In this document: in pieces, positions 56,965 through 64,000 of the stretch
Position numbering within the stretch: position 1 is the first letter of the stretch
Layout of the letters: each line of letters starts with the position of its first letter
Source of the DNA: Leeuwenhoekiella parthenopeia
GTDB lineage: Bacteria; Bacteroidota; Bacteroidia; Flavobacteriales; Flavobacteriaceae
Length of the DNA stretch: 64,000 nt
Assembly (NCBI RefSeq): GCF_020782115.1
Contig: NZ_JAJGMW010000001.1
Location: 124,001-188,000, forward strand
Reading direction: 5' to 3'
Program-made: the position numbers and the translations under genes
The notes under the pieces: generated by a model
What the model saw: the letters and a program-made list of their open reading frames with translations, nothing else
Databases searched by the model: none
What the model was told of the DNA's origin: nothing

Positions 56965-56994
56965 TAAAAAAGGCTTCTACCTTAAAGTAGAAGC
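56965..56994 (-). terminator. Rho-independent terminator between GH128-like gene and sulfatases
   Basis: On the minus strand GCTTCTAC/GTAGAAGC (56973-56980 and 56987-56994) forms an 8-bp stem with a 6-base loop, followed by C and a run of six T. It lies within the 68-base gap after the GH128-like stop. Only about 25 bases remain before the sulfatase ATG, too few for an independent standard promoter, so read-through is likely. Confidence 0.85.
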
Positions 56995-57007
56995 ATTTGG
57001 ATCTGAT

Positions 57008-58336
57008 TTATTCCTTCAGTTTAAAGGAAACGTCATCTAAAAATAAGGGTGGAAAGCCATTTGCCTTGAAGAATACAAATCGTAGTGTAGTGACTCCTTC
57101 GGGTACTGTAAATTCATACGAAGTCTCAGTCCACTCGGTAGTTTTTGCAAGGTCAGGTGCCGAAAATAGCAAGGCATTGCCTGCATCGTTTCGTATTTTA
57201 GCAGAAATGGTATTTGCCGGTTCTGAAAGCCATTTGGTCCAAAATTTCAAGATATAGGTTTTACCGGGTTCAGCAGCTGTAACATAAACCAAAGAACCGT
57301 CTCCATTTTCTATTCTACCTGCAAAATTACCGGTGCGTGGTCCCGCACCAGTGCCTACAACTCCATTTTTGAAACCTGCCCAGGGAGCGATCTCACCACT
57401 TTCAAAGCCTCCATTAACCATTAATTCTTTATCGTCTACCGGTGGGGTGTACTCGGTATCCTGCCCCGGACCAATGCTTTCATTGTGATTGATGGCTGCA
57501 TAAACCTCTCCAACGGTTGTGATATTTGAATCTTCGTCAAAAAGCGATGAAGTATAAAGCGGAGCCTGTCTTCCATCAAACCAGGCATAGCGATGCACCC
57601 ATTCAATATTGTTCATTGCCTGTGTGGCTTGCTGCATAAATGATATGACTTCTTCCTGACTGTAACGGTTTGTTTCAGGTGAAGAAGCATTCCAGTCGGC
57701 CACGGCAAATTCGGTGACCCAAATGGGTCGCTTACCATATGCGTTGTAGGTATTTTTCAGTTTATTGATAAAGTTCAGGACATTAGAACCCCCATAGGAA
57801 TGAACGGTAATGAAATCTACCCTTAAATTTGAAGCTTCGGCCTTTTGCATAAACTCAACCATCCAAGCATTTTCAGGATTTACTGTGGCCGGTGAACCGA
57901 TGGGGACTCCTAATTCTTCAATTTTAGGCCATAAGGCGATGGCTTCATCAACGCTCATATTTGCCTGATCTGCGCCATCAGGTTCGTTAAACCCTAACAC
58001 ATACTTTACCTTGCCTTCTGCGATTAAACCTTTAATGCGGGATATATTGTCATCAGTTACAGAGCCTTTCCCCCAAAACATAGGTACATACTCTACATTA
58101 TCAGGTATTTCCTCGCGTAACTCATTTCCCCAGCTATACATCCAGTGGGCTCCTAACTCACTGGTTCTATGCGACCAGGCTTTGGCCCGATTGGTATAAG
58201 CTACTCCTTTTTTGGTAACTAAAGCCTCATCGGTTTCCTGAGATGCGGTCGCGGTATCCTCGAAGTCACCAATTACATTAGGTTCGCAACTTACTAGTAA
58301 AACGGTTGCTATTACTATTGCTAAATAATTTTTCAT
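57008..58336 (-). CDS. GH128-like glycoside hydrolase lipoprotein with C-terminal CBM
   Basis: A 442-residue lipoprotein (LLVSC, Cys17). Residues about 42-285 match the GH128-type catalytic core (asl1-like, small TIM barrel): the acid/base Glu118 in VLGFNEPDG, VDFITVHSYGG, the nucleophile Glu209 in IWVTEFAVADWN and the tail IEWVHRYAWFDGR. Residues about 300-442 form a CBM4/9-like sandwich (LMVNGGFESGEIAPWAGFKNG). Characterised family members are endo-beta-1,3-glucanases. Here it is third after SusC3-SusD3 and precedes three sulfatases, an odd partner set for an unsulfated beta-glucan, so the specificity may differ. Domain call is good; substrate is uncertain. Confidence 0.87.
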   Translation of the reverse strand: MKNYLAIVIATVLLVSCEPNVIGDFEDTATASQETDEALVTKKGVAYTNRAKAWSHRTSELGAHWMYSWGNELREEIPDNVEYVPMFWGKGSVTDDNISRIKGLIAEGKVKYVLGFNEPDGADQANMSVDEAIALWPKIEELGVPIGSPATVNPENAWMVEFMQKAEASNLRVDFITVHSYGGSNVLNFINKLKNTYNAYGKRPIWVTEFAVADWNASSPETNRYSQEEVISFMQQATQAMNNIEWVHRYAWFDGRQAPLYTSSLFDEDSNITTVGEVYAAINHNESIGPGQDTEYTPPVDDKELMVNGGFESGEIAPWAGFKNGVVGTGAGPRTGNFAGRIENGDGSLVYVTAAEPGKTYILKFWTKWLSEPANTISAKIRNDAGNALLFSAPDLAKTTEWTETSYEFTVPEGVTTLRFVFFKANGFPPLFLDDVSFKLKE

Positions 58337-58353
58337 AACTCTTTGATTTTATG

Positions 58354-59901
58354 TTATTGCCATGCAGGGTTCTGCACTAAGTTTTTATTTACATCTACTT
58401 CAGATTGTGGTATGGGGAATACTTCTGATCGTCTTCCCAAATATTGCGGAGCATAAGGCCCTACAGGATCTGAACTGGCCCGCTGAATGCCTCCTTCAAT
58501 ATCTCCCCAGCGTTTAAGATCCATAAAACGCAGTCCTTCAAGAGCTAATTCTACTCTGCGCTCGTGTCTTACAATAGCTCTCATTTGAGCCTGATTAACA
58601 GTTCCTTCGGCTTCTGCCACACTGGGCATATTTACACGTGCCCTTACCCGGTCAACCAATGCCGCTGCCCCGTCTATGTTTCCGGTTTCAGCTAAGGCTT
58701 CTGCTCTCATAAGCAGTACATCAGCAAAGCGAATGACGTAAAAATCCTGTGAACCATCGCCAAAAACGGCGTTACCTTCGGCATCAGGGCCACGTCTTAT
58801 GTATTTACGCATGCCAAAGCCCGTAGGACTGTTACCAGTGAATGTGCGCGCAGGCTCAACAAGATATTGGTCGCCTCTAAAATAAATGGTCGCCAAAGCT
58901 CTGGGATCTCTGTTATTTCTAGGATTAGCAGCGCTGTACAAAGGTGAAGTTGATATAGGCTGACCATCTGTGCAATAGTAGTCATTTACTAAATTTGGCA
59001 TAGGCCGTTGATCAACCTTAGGAGTACCTAAGAAAGTAGCACTAAAATTCTCTCCATTTGAGGTGTCATCTCCTCTCAAAAACCGCACAGCGAAAACAAC
59101 TTCCTGAGACAATTCATTTTCAGGGGTGAAAAGCGCTCCGTAATCCGGGTGCAAGTCGTAATTAAGACCTAAAAGTTGGTTAGTCAACTCAATCACACCC
59201 TCAGGACCTTCATATACTTTATTGTATAATTGCACTCGTGCAAATAAGCCTAATGCCGCCCCTTTAGTCGCGTAGCCCTCTAGTCCTGAAGGCTGAGCCT
59301 CCGGAAGATATTCAACCGCGAGTTTAAGATCTTCAACGATTTGTGCTGTTACCTCCTCAAAGGTGTTTTTTGAAACATACGCTTCCTCTAAAGTTTGTGG
59401 AGCAGTAATCAAAGGAACATCTTCAAAATAGACTGAAAGGTTAAAGTAAAACAAGGCTCTTAGAAAATAGGCCTGTCCTAATAAACCCTCTTTCGTTTCT
59501 GCTGAAACCAGATCTTCAGAAATGATTTCTACATTTTGTATTACAGAGTTTACACGGGCAATTCCCTGATAGCTGTTATTCCACAGGTTGAGAATCATTC
59601 CGTTAGTAGGATCCATAGTTCCTTCCATAAATAATGCAGGCCCCTCGTATTCAAATTGGGTGTAGGCATTATCTCCTATACCGTCATAGCCGGGGATACC
59701 TTGAAAACCATTTAAATTACCACCGTACAACGATCGGGACTGAAGTGTTGAATAAACAGCATTGAGTGCCAGAAAAGCATCGGCTTCAGATTGCCAGAAG
59801 TTACCCTCGGCTATTTGTGTTAGGGATTCGCGCTGAAGGTAATCCTGACTACAATTTGTAGTGGTGAGAACTATGATAAATGCTATAAATATCTTTTTCA
59901 T
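58354..59901 (-). CDS. SusD-family surface glycan-binding lipoprotein, pair 3
   Basis: A 515-residue SusD/RagB lipoprotein (lipobox TTTNC, Cys about 18). Typical motifs: EGNFWQSEADAFLALNAVY, AYFLRALFYFNLSVYFEDVPL, RFADVLLMRAEALAETGN, RHERRVELALEGLRFMDLKRWG and the ending NLVQNPAWQ. Normal length. It partners SusC3 (5 bases) and is followed after 17 bases by the GH128-like gene. The pair presumably takes up oligosaccharides from the sulfated glycan attacked by this locus. Confidence 0.95.
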   Translation of the reverse strand: MKKIFIAFIIVLTTTNCSQDYLQRESLTQIAEGNFWQSEADAFLALNAVYSTLQSRSLYGGNLNGFQGIPGYDGIGDNAYTQFEYEGPALFMEGTMDPTNGMILNLWNNSYQGIARVNSVIQNVEIISEDLVSAETKEGLLGQAYFLRALFYFNLSVYFEDVPLITAPQTLEEAYVSKNTFEEVTAQIVEDLKLAVEYLPEAQPSGLEGYATKGAALGLFARVQLYNKVYEGPEGVIELTNQLLGLNYDLHPDYGALFTPENELSQEVVFAVRFLRGDDTSNGENFSATFLGTPKVDQRPMPNLVNDYYCTDGQPISTSPLYSAANPRNNRDPRALATIYFRGDQYLVEPARTFTGNSPTGFGMRKYIRRGPDAEGNAVFGDGSQDFYVIRFADVLLMRAEALAETGNIDGAAALVDRVRARVNMPSVAEAEGTVNQAQMRAIVRHERRVELALEGLRFMDLKRWGDIEGGIQRASSDPVGPYAPQYLGRRSEVFPIPQSEVDVNKNLVQNPAWQ

Positions 59902-59906
59902 CTCTG

Positions 59907-62900
59907 TTATAATTTTAAATTAACGCCGAATGTGATTGTCTTGTAAAGAGGCGCATTTCTATTGCTTTGAGCACCATTTGCACCTTCAGGATCAAAATAT
60001 TCAAGACCGGTAAAGGTTAAGAGGTTTTGTCCGCCCACAAAGAATCGTAAATCATCCACCAGAATTCTTTCGGTTAAAGAGCTGGGTAATGAATATCCCA
60101 ATTCGATATTCTTTAATCTTAAATAAGACACGTCCTGAACGTAAAATGAAGATACGATGCCGTTATTCTGACCTCCCACACGTGGTAAATTAGCGCTGGG
60201 ATTTTCAGGAGTCCATCTTCCTAACCAATAAGTCAAAACATTACTTCGGTCGTCTTCCATAGGTAAATTACCATTACCCTGTAAAAGCCTGTCAACACCA
60301 CTCACTCCCTGAAAAAGGAAATTAAAATCAAAGCCTCCAAATTCTACAGAGCCATTAAAATTGATAAGTAAATCGGGGTTGGGATTTCCTATAATAGTAC
60401 GGTCATTAGCATCTATTACCCCATCGGGAACTCCATCAGGTCCTGATATATCTGCGTAACGTAGATCACCAGGCCCTGTAAGCGCATTGTTGAATTGAAC
60501 CGGAGCATCAGCTATTTCTTCAAGACTCTGAAAAACTCCAATCGCCCGATAACCATAATAGGCTCTAAAGGGCTCTCCTACGCGAATGATATTGATGTTA
60601 GTAATGGTTTCTTCTCCTCCGTCACCCAGGCCGGTTACTTCATTATTTAAAAACTTGGTCAGGTTTCCGCCTACACTAAACTTAACACCACCTATATTGT
60701 TTCTATAGTTAAGATTTAATTCAATCCCCTCACTTACCATCGAAGCGGCATTTTGAGCGGCTAGATTTGTAATTCCCAGGGTGTTTGGTATGGGAAAATT
60801 ACCATAGAGAATATCTGTACTATTCCGTTTAAAATAATCAGAAACAATCTCAAGTCTGTTATTAAATAGACCTAAATCTATACCTATATCATATTGCTCG
60901 GTTTCTTCCCATCTAATGGACGGGTTTGCCAGGCTGGTTATGGCTACCCCAACTACCGTATTATCGTTACCCAAAACATAATCTATCCCCGGATTATAGG
61001 TCTGAGAAAAGATGTAATTACCAATGCGGTCATTACCACTTATACCCCAACTTCCTCTTAGTTTCAGGTTTGAAATGAAGTCAACATCTTCCATAAATGC
61101 TTCTTCAGATACTCTCCAGCCAACTGATCCTGAGGGAAAAGTTCCGTAACGATAATCCCGCCCAAATTTTGAAGAGGCATCCCTTCGCAAGTTAAATTCT
61201 GCAAGATATTTTCCTTTGTAGTTGTAGTTCACTCTTCCAAAGAAAGATTGATACACTTCCTCAAGAGCACTACCGGATACCGCGGGGTCAACCACACCTC
61301 CAGCATTAAATTCCTCCAGATTATCAGTAGGAAAACCACTTAACTGGCCTGAAAAGCCATCATCTTTATAATAAGAAACTGAATGACCTAGTAAAATGCC
61401 GAAGTTATGTACTTCATTAAAGGTCTTTTCATACCGTAAAATATTCTCGTTAAGGAGGCGGTATTCAAAGTTTGTAGAATTATTCAGATTGTTCAATTCA
61501 TTATTGATGACTACATTTCCTTCCCAGTCATTTACGATTTGTCTTGGAGCGAAATCTGATGATAAACCATAAATAATATTGGCACTTCCGCTGGTTTCAA
61601 AAGATAGATTTTCTGTAAATTGAAATGTCAGCCCTATACGTTCACTGATATTTATATTATCACTTTCGTTATTTCCTAAAAAACCTCTTCGTAATGGGTT
61701 TTGGGTCAAGAAGGAGTTATTTGTATTCAGGTAAGCTCCGTCAACAACACCATACTCCCCGTTGCTGTAATATAAAGGAATGGTGGGTGCGCTACGCTGA
61801 AAGGAATAGATGATCCCATTATCCCCATCAAAGGCATTCTGACCTCCTGTAGGACCTTCATTATGTCTCCAAAAAGCATTTGTAACACTACTGATGCTAA
61901 ACCACTCCTTCATCTTGGAGTTGATATTCAAACTTAGGTTGTAGCGGTCACTACGAAATTTACTGCGTACTATAGCTTCCTGCCCCAGATACCCAAATGA
62001 AACCCGGTATGTGGTTTTTTCACTACCTCCTGAAAATGAGAAATTGTGATTCATTACCGGTGCCGAAGTTAAAACCACATCTGCCCAGTTGGTCTCCGAA
62101 AACTGATCAGGTAAAGACCCTGTTCTAATGGCTTCTAATTGTTCATCAGTATAGCGCGGTAAAAAACCGGGGCCATCCTGATTTCTATATTTCTCGTTCA
62201 TTAGGGTGGCATAATCTAATGAACCTAAAAATTCTGGTTTAACAGTGGCTTCCTGTATTCCATAATATCCATTATACCTTATCTCAAAGGTATCGGCTTT
62301 ACCTCGCTTTGTAGTTACCAAAACAACTCCATTTGCACCTCGTGCGCCGTAAATTGCAGCAGCAGAGGCATCTTTTAAAACTGTTATGCTTGCGATGTCT
62401 GATGGATTAAGGTTATTGAAAGCTGCAAGATTGTCATATTGTATATTGTCTATCACTATTAAAGGGGTGTTATTGCCAAAAGTTCCTATACCCCTAATAT
62501 TTATAGAAGAAGCATCTGCACCCGGGTTACCCGAGGTTTGCGTGAGCTGCACCCCCGAAAATCTTCCGTAAAGCAATTGGCCCGATTGGGTTACCGGTTG
62601 GTTGACCGCCTCATCAAAAGTAACAGTCTCTACGGCACCGGTTAGGTTTACTTTTTTCTGTGTACCGTAACCTACAACGACAACCTCATCTAATGCGGCT
62701 ACATCTGTAGATAAAGTCACATTAATCACGTTACGACCAGACACCTCAATCGTTTTCGTTTGAAAGCCCACATAACTTATAGTTAGGGAAGTGTTTGAGG
62801 GTACCGTAATTTCATAATTTCCATCAAAATCTGTACTGACACCATTAGTTGTATTATTAGCGTCAATAATTGTAACGCCAGGAAGAGGCATCCCATCTTC

Positions 62901-63050
62901 TTCGGAAGTAATGGTACCCGTCACACGCAATTGCTCCTGTGCAATCGCCTGACTTAAGTTGGGGACTCCTAAAAAACCCAGCAAAATCAAAAACAGAAAT
63001 TTGGAGCTGACCACCCTGTTTTTAGTAATTTTTCGTGACTTCATAAGCAT
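59907..63050 (-). CDS. SusC-family TonB-dependent outer-membrane transporter, pair 3
   Basis: A 1047-residue SusC-type transporter. The frame is open to a TTG at 63068, but ATG at 63050 (or 63044) gives the natural start before a signal peptide (...FLGVPNLSQAIAQ). Domains: carboxypeptidase-regulatory-like (TGTITSEEDGMPLPGVTII), plug (VVVVGYGTQKKVNLTGAVE; LKDASAAAIYGARGANGV) and a barrel ending in KTITFGVNLKL. It is first of the region C operon, with the regulator about 140 bases upstream in the same direction. No good TAnnTTTG element was seen in that gap. Confidence 0.95.
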   Translation of the reverse strand: MLMKSRKITKNRVVSSKFLFLILLGFLGVPNLSQAIAQEQLRVTGTITSEEDGMPLPGVTIIDANNTTNGVSTDFDGNYEITVPSNTSLTISYVGFQTKTIEVSGRNVINVTLSTDVAALDEVVVVGYGTQKKVNLTGAVETVTFDEAVNQPVTQSGQLLYGRFSGVQLTQTSGNPGADASSINIRGIGTFGNNTPLIVIDNIQYDNLAAFNNLNPSDIASITVLKDASAAAIYGARGANGVVLVTTKRGKADTFEIRYNGYYGIQEATVKPEFLGSLDYATLMNEKYRNQDGPGFLPRYTDEQLEAIRTGSLPDQFSETNWADVVLTSAPVMNHNFSFSGGSEKTTYRVSFGYLGQEAIVRSKFRSDRYNLSLNINSKMKEWFSISSVTNAFWRHNEGPTGGQNAFDGDNGIIYSFQRSAPTIPLYYSNGEYGVVDGAYLNTNNSFLTQNPLRRGFLGNNESDNINISERIGLTFQFTENLSFETSGSANIIYGLSSDFAPRQIVNDWEGNVVINNELNNLNNSTNFEYRLLNENILRYEKTFNEVHNFGILLGHSVSYYKDDGFSGQLSGFPTDNLEEFNAGGVVDPAVSGSALEEVYQSFFGRVNYNYKGKYLAEFNLRRDASSKFGRDYRYGTFPSGSVGWRVSEEAFMEDVDFISNLKLRGSWGISGNDRIGNYIFSQTYNPGIDYVLGNDNTVVGVAITSLANPSIRWEETEQYDIGIDLGLFNNRLEIVSDYFKRNSTDILYGNFPIPNTLGITNLAAQNAASMVSEGIELNLNYRNNIGGVKFSVGGNLTKFLNNEVTGLGDGGEETITNINIIRVGEPFRAYYGYRAIGVFQSLEEIADAPVQFNNALTGPGDLRYADISGPDGVPDGVIDANDRTIIGNPNPDLLINFNGSVEFGGFDFNFLFQGVSGVDRLLQGNGNLPMEDDRSNVLTYWLGRWTPENPSANLPRVGGQNNGIVSSFYVQDVSYLRLKNIELGYSLPSSLTERILVDDLRFFVGGQNLLTFTGLEYFDPEGANGAQSNRNAPLYKTITFGVNLKL

Positions 63051-63194
63051 AGATTTGAATCTTATCAATTTGTTAAAAATCTTAAGAGTTAGTTATGACA
63101 TCAAATCTCATAAATACATCATTTTGAAGGCAGGGCATATCATTCAAGAGAGGGTACAAATCAATCAATATCAGTAAAATCAATACGTTACAGG

Positions 63195-64000
63195 CTATAC
63201 CTGCTTTATTTTTGACTTTTTAATATCCCGGTATTCTGAAGGAAGGCAATCAAACTGATCTACAAAAGATTTCTTAAAATATTTATAATCATTAAATCCT
63301 ACCTCGTAGGCAATATGACTCAGTTTGGTGTTTGAAGTAAGTATAATTTGAGCTGCTTTTTTGAGTCGTATAGACCGAATAAAAGCGGTAAGCGATAAGC
63401 CGGTAAGTGATTTGATTTTTCGATACAGTGTAGATTGACTCATATACAGTTCATCAACCATATTTTCAATTCCAAAATCTGGATTTTGAAGGTTCTCTTC
63501 AACCAGTAAGATGGCCTTTTCAATAAAATCATCTTCCGGATCTTTTATGGTGGCATTTACATCTGCCTTTGTAGGTTCAAAGCGCACTTTATTGAGCAGG
63601 TGTTCCTGAATTTTTCTTCGGTTTTCCAAAAGGCTGTTTATACGGGCCTTAACAACATTGGCATTAAAGGGTTTGGTTATATAATCATCAGCCCCCGTGT
63701 TTAAGCCATTGATTTCAAAAACAGTAGAACTGCGTGCTGTAAGTAAAATGACCGGGATGTGCGAAGTGCTGATTTGTGATTTTAATTCCTTACAAAGCGA
63801 AATTCCATCCTTTTCGGGCATCATAACGTCGCTTACAATAAGATCTGGCACTTGTTTGGTTGCGATTTCAAGCCCCTCTACTCCGTTACGCGCTTCCAAA
63901 ATGGTATAGCTTTCGGAAAGCAGGGATTTTAAATATTCGCGAATCTCCGCATTATCGTCAATGATTAACAGCGTGTATTCCTGGCTGTTAACCTGTAGGG
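63195..64000 (-). CDS. Receiver-AraC C-terminal part of a second HTCS regulator, partial
   Basis: The gene starts beyond the right edge; about 267 C-terminal residues are present and the frame is open to base 64000. A response-regulator receiver (LLIIDDNAEIREYLKS; phosphoacceptor Asp in IVSDVMMPEKDG; VILLTARS; YITKPF) is followed by an AraC-type DNA-binding domain (MSQSTLYRKIKSLTGLSLTAFI; ISHIAYEVGFNDYKYFKKSF). This pattern matches the end of the complete HTCS at 31.8 kb, but the kinase and sensor cannot be seen. Placed directly upstream of SusC3 in the same direction, it most likely controls the sulfatase locus. Confidence 0.92.
   Translation of the reverse strand, partial: LQVNSQEYTLLIIDDNAEIREYLKSLLSESYTILEARNGVEGLEIATKQVPDLIVSDVMMPEKDGISLCKELKSQISTSHIPVILLTARSSTVFEINGLNTGADDYITKPFNANVVKARINSLLENRRKIQEHLLNKVRFEPTKADVNATIKDPEDDFIEKAILLVEENLQNPDFGIENMVDELYMSQSTLYRKIKSLTGLSLTAFIRSIRLKKAAQIILTSNTKLSHIAYEVGFNDYKYFKKSFVDQFDCLPSEYRDIKKSKIKQV

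Overview
The window is from a Bacteroidota genome, most likely a marine or environmental member of the Flavobacteriaceae; the genus is not determinable from the sequence alone. The evidence is three SusC/SusD pairs, a complete hybrid two-component regulator, many lipoprotein signals, start codons without Shine-Dalgarno sequences, and promoters of the Bacteroidota TTG-N17-23-TAnnTTTG type. It is almost wholly two glycan-utilisation regions separated by a short non-carbohydrate block. No tRNA, rRNA, insertion sequence or CRISPR array was seen.

Region A (about 1-42.4 kb) is a large, esterase-rich xylan locus. At the left edge a lipoprotein GH3 and an SGNH acetylesterase (cut by the window) run leftwards; divergent from them is SusC/SusD pair 1. 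A tight nine-gene leftward operon (27.3 to 10.0 kb) follows: GH97, GH43-CBM6, GH95, GH3-PA14, two CE1 esterases, a triple-catalytic CE6-like/CE1/CE1 esterase, and two GH43-type enzymes, closed by a strong terminator. A full-length hybrid two-component regulator (27.7-31.8 kb) is divergent from this operon. Convergent with it is a small operon of a vanadium-haloperoxidase-type protein and a lipoprotein GH10 xylanase. SusC/SusD pair 2 and a very large FG-GAP/ASPIC-UnbV lipoprotein follow. Taken together: GH10 cuts the xylan backbone at the cell surface, esterases remove acetyl and feruloyl groups, GH43, GH95 and GH97 remove side-chain sugars, and GH3 finishes oligosaccharides to monomers. The enzyme set points to a heavily decorated, feruloylated grass-type xylan, although no alpha-glucuronidase is present in the window.

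Region B (42.7-51.4 kb) holds a DUF255 thioredoxin-fold lipoprotein, a DUF4249 lipoprotein overlapping a TonB receptor that is split by a -1 frameshift exactly at an A-AAA-AAG slippery heptamer, and a stand-alone plug/macroglobulin-type protein.

Region C (51.8-64.0 kb) is a second locus reading leftwards: SusC/SusD pair 3, a GH128-like lipoprotein, a terminator hairpin, then three S1 sulfatases. The C-terminal part of a second response-regulator/AraC protein lies upstream, running off the right edge. The substrate looks like a sulfated glycan.

The most interesting non-coding signals are matched near-palindromes of the form RCAATCGRTTGY sitting on the -33 elements of divergent promoters in region A (with a possible third copy in region B), a perfect 10+10 inverted repeat upstream of the SusC2 promoter, and two strong hairpins placed inside operons.
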